Of a stretch of DNA of 64,000 bases, positions 41,960-51,700 are shown piece by piece (position 1 is the stretch's first letter; each line of letters begins with the position of its first letter). The position numbers and the translations under genes were made by a program. Source of the DNA: CAYOLL01 sp964404765 [NCBI: uncultured Gemmatimonadota bacterium] (GTDB taxonomy: Bacteria; 4572-55); contig CAYOLL010000011.1 in NCBI GenBank assembly GCA_964404765.1, positions 1 to 64,000 on the forward strand. The letters run 5' to 3'. The notes under the pieces are model-generated. The model saw only the letters and a program-made list of their open reading frames with translations, had not been told where the DNA came from and made no database searches.

Positions 41960-42087
41960 GTGCGTCCTATCTCGTCCGGGCGGCCTTTCGTCTGGCAAAA
42001 GAATTTGGCTGGACACCCTTAGATATTCAACAAATGACCATGGGGCAGATTGCCCTTTATATGGCCATGCTGGATAGGGATTTATGA
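41612..42087 (+). CDS. Tail assembly chaperone, -1 frameshift product
   Basis: If ribosomes slip back one base on A_AAA_AAA at 41935-41941, translation continues NFADELSASYLVRAAFRLAK and then EFGWTPLDIQQMTMGQIALY, ending LDRDL before TGA at 42085-42087. That extension is 49 codons without a stop and is characteristic of the second part of tail assembly chaperones (AKEFGWTP). The product would be about 158 residues. This is the lambda G/GT arrangement. Confidence 0.75.
41935..41941 (+). promoter_or_regulatory. Programmed -1 frameshift slippery site
   Basis: Nine A residues (41934-41942) provide the heptamer A_AAA_AAA in the zero frame (cAA AAA AAA), six codons before the zero-frame stop. A downstream pseudoknot was not assessed. 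Confidence 0.7.
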
Positions 42088-42139
42088 CTGTTTGATAGTG
42101 TGTAATTCTAAATTCCGTTTTGAGTTGTTGTGTCAGGTT

Positions 42140-42252
42140 GTAATTGCTCAAAAAGTAGCGGCGGATCAAACCTTGCGAAGGCTTTGGTGCGCAATCCCAC
42201 AAGTTTTGCGGTGAAGCCTTCGCAAGGTTGCCCACAGTTTTTGAGCAATTAC
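42140..42252. mobile_element. MITE-like element 3 with 15-bp perfect inverted ends
   Basis: GTAATTGCTCAAAAA (42140-42154) and TTTTTGAGCAATTAC (42238-42252) are perfect inverted ends. Direct copies of GTCAGGTT flank it at 42132-42139 and 42253-42260, an 8-bp duplication. Inside is a nested AACCTTGCGAAGG pair. It lies between the chaperone and the gene in the tape-measure position. Confidence 0.75.
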
Positions 42253-42320
42253 GTCAGGTTCAAAACAATGCTTTGGGTTACGAATCCTCTTTTGTGGCGA
42301 ATAAGTAACATTTTAACCCA

Positions 42321-43835
42321 ATGGAATATAAACCGGAAGTTGATATAGCAGCCTTAGTTGCGTTGGGTGAACGCCTGCGGGCCGATTTTGCATCAATGAT
42401 GGTAAGACTTCAACCGCAAGGGATAATGCCGGCGGACATTCTTGCCATTGATTTGCAGCAAACCGGCTTGATTGCGGGTGATGCGGCTGATTTTTTGCAG
42501 GAATTACTAAGCTGGCTGCGACTGGAACGCCTGCTAAATACCGGCCTAAGCAATGACATCCAATTTCATGATGCTGTTTCTCCGCCCGATCCCCGCCAAT
42601 TTGAAGATATTGTCCCGTCGATGGCATGGCCCGACGTAGAACGAACACCTTCAGCAGCAAATCCAACGATACTCCGATCAGAAACCGTTTCAACCGCTTC
42701 GGCTATCCATCAAATTTCGTCCGAAGCAGACGCCATGTCGGTGTCGCAAAGTTTTGTAAATCACCGGCCCGCTTCCGGAGACGATCCGGTGTTGCTCCAA
42801 ACGACAACTGAGCCGGTTGAAGTTGACTTTGATCGTCGTGACGCCGGGTACTCTGTCAGCGAGGCCACAGCTCTGGAAGCTATTCAAGACGCCGCGACAT
42901 TTGGACGGGTTCTAACAGTTACAGAGGCGCCGATTTCTCTACCAACTGCATCGAACGCGAAAGTATCCCGAAGTCTAAAAGATTTAGCCCGCCTGGTCGA
43001 AAATACCCCTTTATTAGTGAACGACGCGCCAATTTTGTCGGTTACCGAAAAAATGCAAATCGCTTCGCCGACACCGATGGATAAGAAAAACATATCGAGC
43101 TTTAAACCGGTTGTAGATGTTGGAAATGTCCCTAATCCCGCCGTAATTTCTCCAATTCCGTCTGCCGGATACGCTATGGATAATGATGCAATTGCGGAGC
43201 AGTTTACCGCTGAAAGTCCGTATACTTCGCCGGCTGACAAAATGTTGGCTTCTCAGCAACCGACTTTTGAGATGGCGCGTAACAACCGGGTTACCTTGCA
43301 AAATAAACTTGCTACAGAAGATTCGGAATATCCGACCGATATTGTCTACAACCCGAAGGCGGGCACACAGCCTCAAATTCGGCGGGATCATTTGCAAGGC
43401 ACAAGCTCCAAAAACAAGACATCACCATCCGTCACAACGTCGGCCTTGCAGCTACACGACTGGTTGCAATTGACCTGGCAAGTACCACTGCTGGAGTCGA
43501 TGCATAATAGCCCGGCAATTGCAGCAGAATCGCAAGCTTTGTCGCCAGGCAATAGCACTGCCGCTCCAGCGCAGCAAAAGGAGCAAGCGCCGCAAATTAC
43601 GGCCGCGAAAGCCCGGTTGAATCCAACCACAACCGTGAAATCAAAAACAATTAGCCCGCAATTGCAAAAGCAACCCTCTCCATCTGAATTTTCGGCCTCT
43701 GAAACTATAAACGAAGCCCGGTTTATTTATCGTCAGGATGAAGTAAAATCCCCGTCATCACTGGATGCGGACGAGATCATGGAAGTGTTGCTAAAGGAAA
43801 TTCAACTGGATTACAGACGCTTTTACGGAGTTTAA
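42321..43835 (+). CDS. Atypical protein in the tape-measure position of the tail module
   Basis: 504 residues, not recognised. The N-terminal ~80 residues look folded and helical (DIAALVALGERLRADFASMM, GDAADFLQELLSWLRLERLL). Residues about 85-460 are a low-complexity Ser/Thr/Pro/Ala-rich stretch, and the last 25 (LDADEIMEVLLKEIQLDYRR) are again helical. In Mu-type order this slot holds the long, coiled tape measure protein, which this does not resemble in composition or length. No clear ribosome site precedes the ATG. Alternatives: a scaffold, a cargo or effector carried in the tube, or an unrelated insertion. No membrane segment. Confidence 0.5.
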   Translation: MEYKPEVDIAALVALGERLRADFASMMVRLQPQGIMPADILAIDLQQTGLIAGDAADFLQELLSWLRLERLLNTGLSNDIQFHDAVSPPDPRQFEDIVPSMAWPDVERTPSAANPTILRSETVSTASAIHQISSEADAMSVSQSFVNHRPASGDDPVLLQTTTEPVEVDFDRRDAGYSVSEATALEAIQDAATFGRVLTVTEAPISLPTASNAKVSRSLKDLARLVENTPLLVNDAPILSVTEKMQIASPTPMDKKNISSFKPVVDVGNVPNPAVISPIPSAGYAMDNDAIAEQFTAESPYTSPADKMLASQQPTFEMARNNRVTLQNKLATEDSEYPTDIVYNPKAGTQPQIRRDHLQGTSSKNKTSPSVTTSALQLHDWLQLTWQVPLLESMHNSPAIAAESQALSPGNSTAAPAQQKEQAPQITAAKARLNPTTTVKSKTISPQLQKQPSPSEFSASETINEARFIYRQDEVKSPSSLDADEIMEVLLKEIQLDYRRFYGV

Positions 43836-43847
43836 AAGGAGCCAGCC

Positions 43848-44423
43848 ATGCCCATTGAATTAGGGACGCTCACCCTCAATCGAATTCATAAGATTGCCAC
43901 GACCGAGCAAGCGGCTTTTGTCCATCACCCGATTCCCGGTTTAGAGGGCAGCGCCACCCAAAACCTGGGTCGGCAGCCTGTTCGTCTGACCATTGAGGGC
44001 ATTTTTTTCGGCGTAACGGCCAAAGACGATCTGACCAAATTGCGTGAGTTGTATATCAAACGCGAGGCTCTGGACTTTGTGGCGGATATTGTCGGCGAGG
44101 CCTACATCGGCAAAGTACTGCTGGAAAAATTTGAAGTGATGGAATCCGCCGCCGATCCGACCCAATTCAGCTACCTTGTGACCGTTGTCGAGTACACGCC
44201 CTCAACCAAAACCACCAGCGCCGCAGCGGCCACCAACCAGAAAGCAGCCGCCTTAGCCGCCGACCGCCTGTCCGCCATGTCTCTGCCGGATGACCTCTCC
44301 CTCGGCTCCATCCCGGAAATCAGCGACCCAATTACGCCCCTCAAAGCCTCCTTAGAACCCGTCCGCGAAGCCACCACCGCTTTAACCGACTCCCTCGGCG
44401 CGCTCAAAAATCTGTTTGGGTGA
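43848..44423 (+). CDS. DNA-circularisation-N-domain-like tail/baseplate protein
   Basis: 191 residues, start behind AAGGAG. PVRLTIEGIFFGVTAKDDLTKLRELYIKREALDFVADIVGEAYIGKV is the pattern of the N-terminal domain of Mu gp43-type tail proteins (DNA circularisation N-terminus), followed by FEVMESAADPTQFSYLVTVVEY. The C-terminus is an Ala/Ser-rich linker and a short helix. In Mu this gene follows the tape measure gene. After it the tail genes stop; no baseplate, spike or wedge gene follows. Confidence 0.6.
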   Translation: MPIELGTLTLNRIHKIATTEQAAFVHHPIPGLEGSATQNLGRQPVRLTIEGIFFGVTAKDDLTKLRELYIKREALDFVADIVGEAYIGKVLLEKFEVMESAADPTQFSYLVTVVEYTPSTKTTSAAAATNQKAAALAADRLSAMSLPDDLSLGSIPEISDPITPLKASLEPVREATTALTDSLGALKNLFG

Positions 44424-44558
44424 TATAGCGCAAGCTTATGCTGATAACTATCGCCTAACCGACAATCGGTGTAAAACCTGTTGCGCCATTGGCTTTAGCA
44501 TGTAAATTACCTACCGTATCCTTGGCCATTGCTAAAACCCCGTCACCCGGAACAACTT

Positions 44559-45725
44559 ATGCCGTCCAAATCTACTGCGGACAATGCGGAATTATACGAA
44601 CTGCTGTTTGCTAAAATGCACCAACTGCGCGAAGCGCATATTTTGGAAACAGACACCGCGACCAAGTTTAAATTGACACAGCAAATTCAAGAAGCCGAAC
44701 GAGAACTGGCTACACTGGAAATGCAGTTTAATTTGATTGCCAATACCTGGGTAAAGGAATTACTGGCGCAAGTGCCGCAGCTTTTGGCCGAAGCCCAAAC
44801 GCTCCAGCAAAAAGGGGCATACGCCGAGGCGTTGGACAAATATGCCCGGATCGAAAAAATTTTGAGCAACAAACTTTTGGAAGTGTACCGCCATACCCGT
44901 TATATTTACCTGCGGCAAGGCAAAACCAAGTCATTGGAACTCTATTTGGACAAGACCAAAAAACTGCTGGGCAAGAGGAAAAAAGCGGATGCGGAAACCG
45001 CCCGCTACAAGCTGGATCAGGCCAGGGTATGGGCGAACCGCGGAAAAATAGACCCGGCGATTGAATTGGCCAAAGAGGCCGTGCGAGATTATGGCAATCT
45101 GGTGAAAGATTTGGAGCAGGCTCGGGCGTTGATTAATTTGGGCAATATGTACCGCCAGAAAGACCGCGATGAACAAAAAAACTGCTATGAAAAGGCCATC
45201 CGGTTATTAACGCCATTGCCCGATTCCCCTGAAAAAGATGAAACGACGGCCATTGCCAATAACTCCCTGGGCGCATGTTACCTTGATAGAGCGTATGTCC
45301 GACCTGCGGATGGGACGCTGGCATCCGGTGATTTTAAAAAAGCCATCGATTTCCTCCAAACGGCGCGGGAATTGTTTCAAAAATTGGCCAATCCGCGCAT
45401 GGTTTATGATTGTCTGTTCAATTTAACGCAGTGTGCGGCTGAAGTTCACGAGTTTGAGCTTGCGGATACTTATTATGCGGAATTGCGCCAGGCCGCCCGT
45501 CAAATTGAAGAAGACCTGAGCAACCCGGAGGCGCGTTCTCGTTTTGCCAGGTTACTTAATACTCTTGGCAGTGTACATCTTGAAAAGGGAAATTTCCAAA
45601 TCGCGCGAGTTCACCTGGAAGAAGCTCGCCAGATTACTCTGGATTTGCCAGAAAACTGTGCCGAAGAAAAAGAAGACTTGTTGGATGCAATTGGGGAAAA
45701 TATAGATAAAATTCAGAGCAAATAA
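44559..45725 (+). CDS. Cytoplasmic TPR-repeat protein
   Basis: 388 residues from ATG 44559; a TTG at 44529 extends the frame by ten codons without a better ribosome site. There is no signal peptide. A helical N-terminus (AELYELLFAKMHQLREAH, TQQIQEAERELATLEMQF) leads to TPR units (AYAEALDKYARIEKILS, AIELAKEAVRDYGNLVKDLE, RALINLGNMYRQKDRDEQK, NLTQCAAEVHEFELADTYY). Its style is that of TPR tails in STAND proteins, but no NTPase is present. It ends 10 nt before the next gene, so the two are probably co-transcribed. Confidence 0.7.
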   Translation: MPSKSTADNAELYELLFAKMHQLREAHILETDTATKFKLTQQIQEAERELATLEMQFNLIANTWVKELLAQVPQLLAEAQTLQQKGAYAEALDKYARIEKILSNKLLEVYRHTRYIYLRQGKTKSLELYLDKTKKLLGKRKKADAETARYKLDQARVWANRGKIDPAIELAKEAVRDYGNLVKDLEQARALINLGNMYRQKDRDEQKNCYEKAIRLLTPLPDSPEKDETTAIANNSLGACYLDRAYVRPADGTLASGDFKKAIDFLQTARELFQKLANPRMVYDCLFNLTQCAAEVHEFELADTYYAELRQAARQIEEDLSNPEARSRFARLLNTLGSVHLEKGNFQIARVHLEEARQITLDLPENCAEEKEDLLDAIGENIDKIQSK

Positions 45726-45735
45726 AATAGGGGGG

Positions 45736-48700
45736 ATGATGCGCCTCAATAATGCTGTAATTTTATTCCTCACTGTGAGTTTCATTTTTTTTACAACGGT
45801 CGCCTTTGCGCGTACCTGGACCGTTAATGACAGCGGCGGCGCGGATTTTACCGACATCCAACCAGCAATTGATGCTGCTTCTGCGGGTGATACAATTAAA
45901 GTTGCGGAAGGTCGGTACATTAATGCGAATACGACAGTGATTGACCGAAAAAGCAGTATCTTTTTATGCGGAGGTTGGTCCGAAGATTTTAGTCAATATG
46001 ATCCAGATCACTACATATCCTATGTCGAAAATGTAAATACCGTTAAGGGAACAACATTTTCAATTACTTGGTGCGATTTTGTTGAGATTCAAGGCTTTGA
46101 AATTCACCTGACATCTGGAGCACCTGAATTGCCTCACGCTAACATTTATGCGAGCGACAATAGAAAGGTAGTTATACGTCGTAACAAACTCTATATGTCG
46201 TTAGCCGCAAATTACACAAATACGATATTAATTCACGCGCCAAATTTTTTAAATGAGGCTGTTGTTGATTCAAATATCTCAATTGATACTCAGCGACATC
46301 AAAACACGTATCAGCCCCACTTTGTTGCCGGGGCAATTATCCAAGGTAGAATCCATGCAGAGTTTAGATATAATGAGATTCATGCAAGGGATGGTATTGG
46401 AATTGTCCTACAAACTGTTCCAGAAAGTAGGGTTCATACGTATGCTTCAGGGGTAATAGAAAATAACCTTGTACGTTGTTACGGAACCGGTTGGGGATTG
46501 GCGGCATCGGCTCCTGTTGATTCGGTTGAGGTAACCATACGAAATAACGTGGTGATCAACTCAGGCTACTTGGCAATAGAAGCCACCACACCAAATCAAG
46601 GTGGGCATATAGCCGCTTTTATTTACAACAATACTGTTGACTCAGTTTTTGTAAGTTGGGCATCAGATCCCATGGGAATTTATGCAAATAATTTGTCTGC
46701 TACCTCAACTGTTGATTTTCGTAACAACTTGGTAATGAATGCCGATAGAGCTATCGCTTGGACCGGCCAAGGATCTGTTACAGCAGAGTACAACACGCTT
46801 TATAATAATCGTGTTAACGCCTACAATTTATCGCTAAACGCAACGCATCTTTTTACTGACCCGATTTTGACCAAATGCAATGATATTGGCAATCCTTTTG
46901 AAGACATTAGTTATTGCCTAAATGAGAACTCCCCCTGCATTGACGCCGGCGATCCAAGCCCAAGTTATACCGACGCAGATGGCACCCGCAATGATACTGG
47001 AGCAATATACTATCGCCACCCGGCTACGCCGCCAGTTGTGTGGAAAGTCAATGACAACGGCGGGGTGGATTTTTCAACTCTGCAAGCTGCGATTGACGCT
47101 GCAAGTAATGGTGACACCATTAAAGTTGCCGAAGGTTTTTATTCAACAGAATGGCATACAGGATACATTGATGGAAAACAAAATATTCATCTTATTGGAG
47201 GCTGGACGAATGATTTCAAAAACTTCGATCCCCAAAATTATCCTACGATACTTAAATCAGAAGATGTCCATGTCATCTCCATTATAAATTCATCCGATAT
47301 TTCTGTAGAAGGTTTTGATATAATTGCTGACGGTGTTAATGAGCAATCCAGTGGAGTTGCTATAGCAAACAGTGACCGAATTCAGATTCAACATAACCGC
47401 GTTCAGCTAACAAATAAAGCATCTTTAGGAACAGCGATCTCTATTGTTTCATGGGGAGCCAATACTGCATCAGCAATTGTTCAGGAAAATATACTTATTA
47501 ACCCAAAAACGACTTCAACGTTTGGCCAACGCCTGCTTCAGATATTCAGCGGTAATAGTGGAAGTACTCGAGCTATGATACAGCGTAATGTAATCATAGG
47601 TAATCAGGAAATAGGTTTGTTTTTTTTCTCAACTGCTGATAGCTACAATTCATGCTATGCAGAAGTATTAAATAACACAATTGTCAGTTCAGGAGTTGGG
47701 ATTAGTGCATGGTCTTCATCTTATACCCAAATGGACACTTTGATACTCAAAAATAATATAATCTTAGATTGCAGAGATGGCATTGTGAAAGGAACTGAGT
47801 TCGCATACTTTTCAGCCGAACATAACAATTCTTTCAATAACAACTCAAATTTCATGAATTTTGAGCCTACCGGGAGCAATATATCTTTTGATCCACAATT
47901 TGTATCTTGTCTCAACAAATCATTTCCTTTTGAAAATAAACCTTATTGTTTATCCTCTATTTCCCCTTGCATAGATGCAGGCGACCCCAACCCCAAGTAC
48001 AACGACCCGGATGGGACACAAAATGACATGGGCGCAATTTACCATCATCGCGCAGGTATTCCCCGGACATGGAAGGTAAATGACAGTGGAGGCGCAAATT
48101 TTACAGACATCCAAGCTGCTATTGATACAGCAGCGACTGGCGATACGATAAAAGTGGCGGCCGGAAATTATATGATTCAAATACCTATCAGTATCCAAAA
48201 AAAGTCCAACATTTATATATCCGGCGGTTGGGCAGAAAACTTTAGTCAACAAAATTCGACGCAATTTGTCTCACGGATTCAAAATACCAACGCCACCGAT
48301 GGCTCTGTTTTCCTGATTGTCAATTCGAATAGTATCCAATTGGAAGGGTTTGAGATACATGTCACAAATGGTAGCTACCTTGCTGCCGATGGCATTAATA
48401 TTAAAGATTGCTTGGATTTTGTGCTACGACAAAATACGATTTATGTGGAAACGGCCGCAATCTTGGCGCGTGGGATTATTGTCGCTTCTGATGTTACTGC
48501 TGCATCTGGAGTTGTGGAACATTGCACCATTAATGATACACAAACCAATCGTGTAAACCAACAATTATTGGTTGGGTATGCCAACACATTTGGAAACCTG
48601 GATATCACTTTCAGAAGGAATAAAGTTTACGTGCGTGATTCGGAAGCCATAACCCTTTATGCTGAACGAACTGTGGGCAGTGAACATCCTAAAATTAATG

Positions 48701-51700
48701 GACTTATCGAAGAAAACTATATTGTCGGTTATGATGAATGGTGGGCCAATGGGATTATTGCTAATGCCACTGATAATTGCTCTATAACGACAACTATTCA
48801 ACGGAACATAGTAAAAACAGTAGAAGGTCAGGGCATAACTGTAACCAGCAATGGCTCTGGTATTCTGAATTGTCTTGTGCAAAATAATACCATTGACCAT
48901 GCGACTTCGCATGGTATTTATGCCTCTGCCGACTCTCCAGCAGCATCCATTTTCATCAAAAACAATATCGTGGTCAATTCCAATTTTGGTATTCGGCAAG
49001 TTAAAGGCCATGTATCAATTCAGTACAACAATTGCTTTGCCAGTTCTTCAAAAAATTACGAAGGCTTTACGCCAGATGTCACAAATATTTCAAACGATCC
49101 TCAGTTTATCATTTGCCAAAATCAGAGCTTTCTTTTTGAAAATCTTCCCTATTGCCTTTCGGGAACATCACCGTGTATTGGCACAGGCGATCCTGATCCT
49201 CAATTCAATGACCCGGATGGGACACAAAATGACATGGGCGCAATTTATTATCATCGTACACGTACGCCGGGCGTTTTGACTGTCAATGACGATGGTGGAG
49301 CTGATTTTTCTGATATTCAGGCGGCAATCAATGCGGCCCAGCCTGGTGATACGATCAAAGTTGCTGGGGGGATGTATACAAACGATTCAGGCTACAGCTT
49401 GTGGAGCAAAGACAACATTATCATATTAGGTGGTTGGTCTGATGATTTTTGGCAAAGGAACACAATTCAACATGTTTCTTTGCTCGAAAGTTCTCCATCC
49501 GCCACCTCGACTATTTTTATACTATTTTCGGGTTGTAGCAACGCAAAATTTGATGGCTTCAAAGTTCATGTTATTCATGAGAATTGTACGGGTATCTCCA
49601 TTCTTTCAGGTCCTGAAGTTACATCTGTAACGATTAGCAACAACGATGTAACTACAACAACCAGTGGGAGTGGCATTAATGTTTGGGCAGGTTTGAGTCA
49701 ACGTGTTTCGGCCACAATCGAAGATAATACAGTTTCCGCTATTGAGGTATCAAATACGTACTCAACCAATATTTCCGTCTCTGCCGGATTAGGCGGCGTA
49801 TTAGAAAATATAATTGTAAGAAGGAACAAGGTTGATAATAAAAATACCAATGGAATTGTTTTTTACGGCTATGTTGATAGTCTTAAGACTACGCGTATCA
49901 GCGGGATTATTGAAGAAAATTATATCAATTGTAATGGAAAAGGAAGCCGTGGCATATCAGTTGGAACAAATTTTACGGATGTTTCTTTAGATGTTACTAT
50001 TTGTAAAAACATCATCGAAAATTCGCAGTGGGCGGGTGTTATAGTTTGGAGCGATCATGCTATCAAATCCTTTCGTTGTAAAGTGCTCAATAACACTGTT
50101 AAACAAATTGACGATGATGATACCAATACAGCAGGAGTTTATATTGATTTTCGAGAGTCGATGAGCGCATCGTTAGAAATTCGTAACAATGTCATGATTA
50201 ATGGTGGTTATGGTATTCAAGCGCAAGCTATTCCAAGCGGCATAAATATACGTTTTAACAATGCTTTCGGAAATAGACACCAAAACTATTTTGCTTCCAA
50301 CTACACTTTTGACAATACAAATCTGCAAATAAACCCGCAGTTCACAAGCTGTACAAATCAAAATTTTCCGTTTGAAAACCTTCCCTATTGCCTTTCAGCA
50401 ACTTCCCCATGCAAAAACACGGGCGACCCTGATCCCCAATACAACGACCCGGATGGCACACGCAACGACATCGGTGCATTGTATTTTCATCAAACACGTG
50501 GATTAGCGCCAATCGCCGTCATTGACGCCATCACCCCTGCGCCAGCTACCATCTTCGATGTCATTCATCTACGTGGCCACGGTTACGATCCTGACCATCT
50601 GAATGATCCGCAAGCCATTACGGCCTATCGCTGGGCTCTCAAAGTCAATGACGCTGTCTATCAAATCGCCGCCAGCGCCGATACCACGCTGCGGGCCAAT
50701 TATCCGTTTCAGTCGGGTTACAACGTCTTGCAATTTCAGGTACAAGATCAAGATGGGTTATGGTCCACGGCCGCGGAACAAACTTTGTATATCTTTGGCC
50801 CGTCGCGGGCCATTATCTGCGCCGGTCACCGCAATTTGAGCGGTTCTTGGCAAAGCGACGCCCTCTGGCCCTTAACCGATCAGGTCACCACCCACGCCTA
50901 CCGCGTCCTGGACGAAGGCATCCATCCCGATACCACCCAAAGCAAGGCCAACATCTATTTTTTACATCCGGATATTCAGCGACCCCAAACGGATGCCACA
51001 TCCACTTTAGAAAATCTGCGCCAGGCCATTACGAATTGGGCTCCGACGCAAGGCGTGGGGCCGGGCATTCCTTTGCTCATTTACTTGACCGGACACGGCG
51101 GCAGCGATTACTTTGAAGTCAACGGCGCGTACGAACGCCTCTCCGCCGACACCCTCAATGTCTGGCTGAACGACTTGCAGCAACGAACCGGCTGCGATCA
51201 GGTCATGGTCATCGCCGATTTTTGTTATTCCGGAACATTTTTAGACAATCTGCGCACCGCCGCCCGGCGGGAGCAATCAACCCAACAGCGCGTAGTCATT
51301 AGCAGCACCGGCTCACAAGTGGCCCATTTTCTGAGTGGCACGTCCTTCTCTCAAGTTTTCTTCAATCAAATGGCCGGCGGGCAAAAACGTATGATTGGCG
51401 ATGCCTTTGCCGCCGCCAAAGACGAAATGGCCAAGAACAGTCTCTTTGGCAATCAAATTCCTTTGCTGGACGATGACGGCAACGGTCAGGATAACCCCCC
51501 TGAGCAGGCCAGAAGAGTGCCGGTCATCGTTTATATTGACGCAGGCGAACCGCCGAAACTAATTCTCAGAATGGCAGACCGCGAACTGCCCCGCCCCGGG
51601 TTGCCGGATACACTGCTAATGGATGTATCCTCGCCCCATAAAGATTTGGCTTACGTGGGCGTGTCCATCGTGCCGCCCAATATCGTCATTCCCGATAAGA

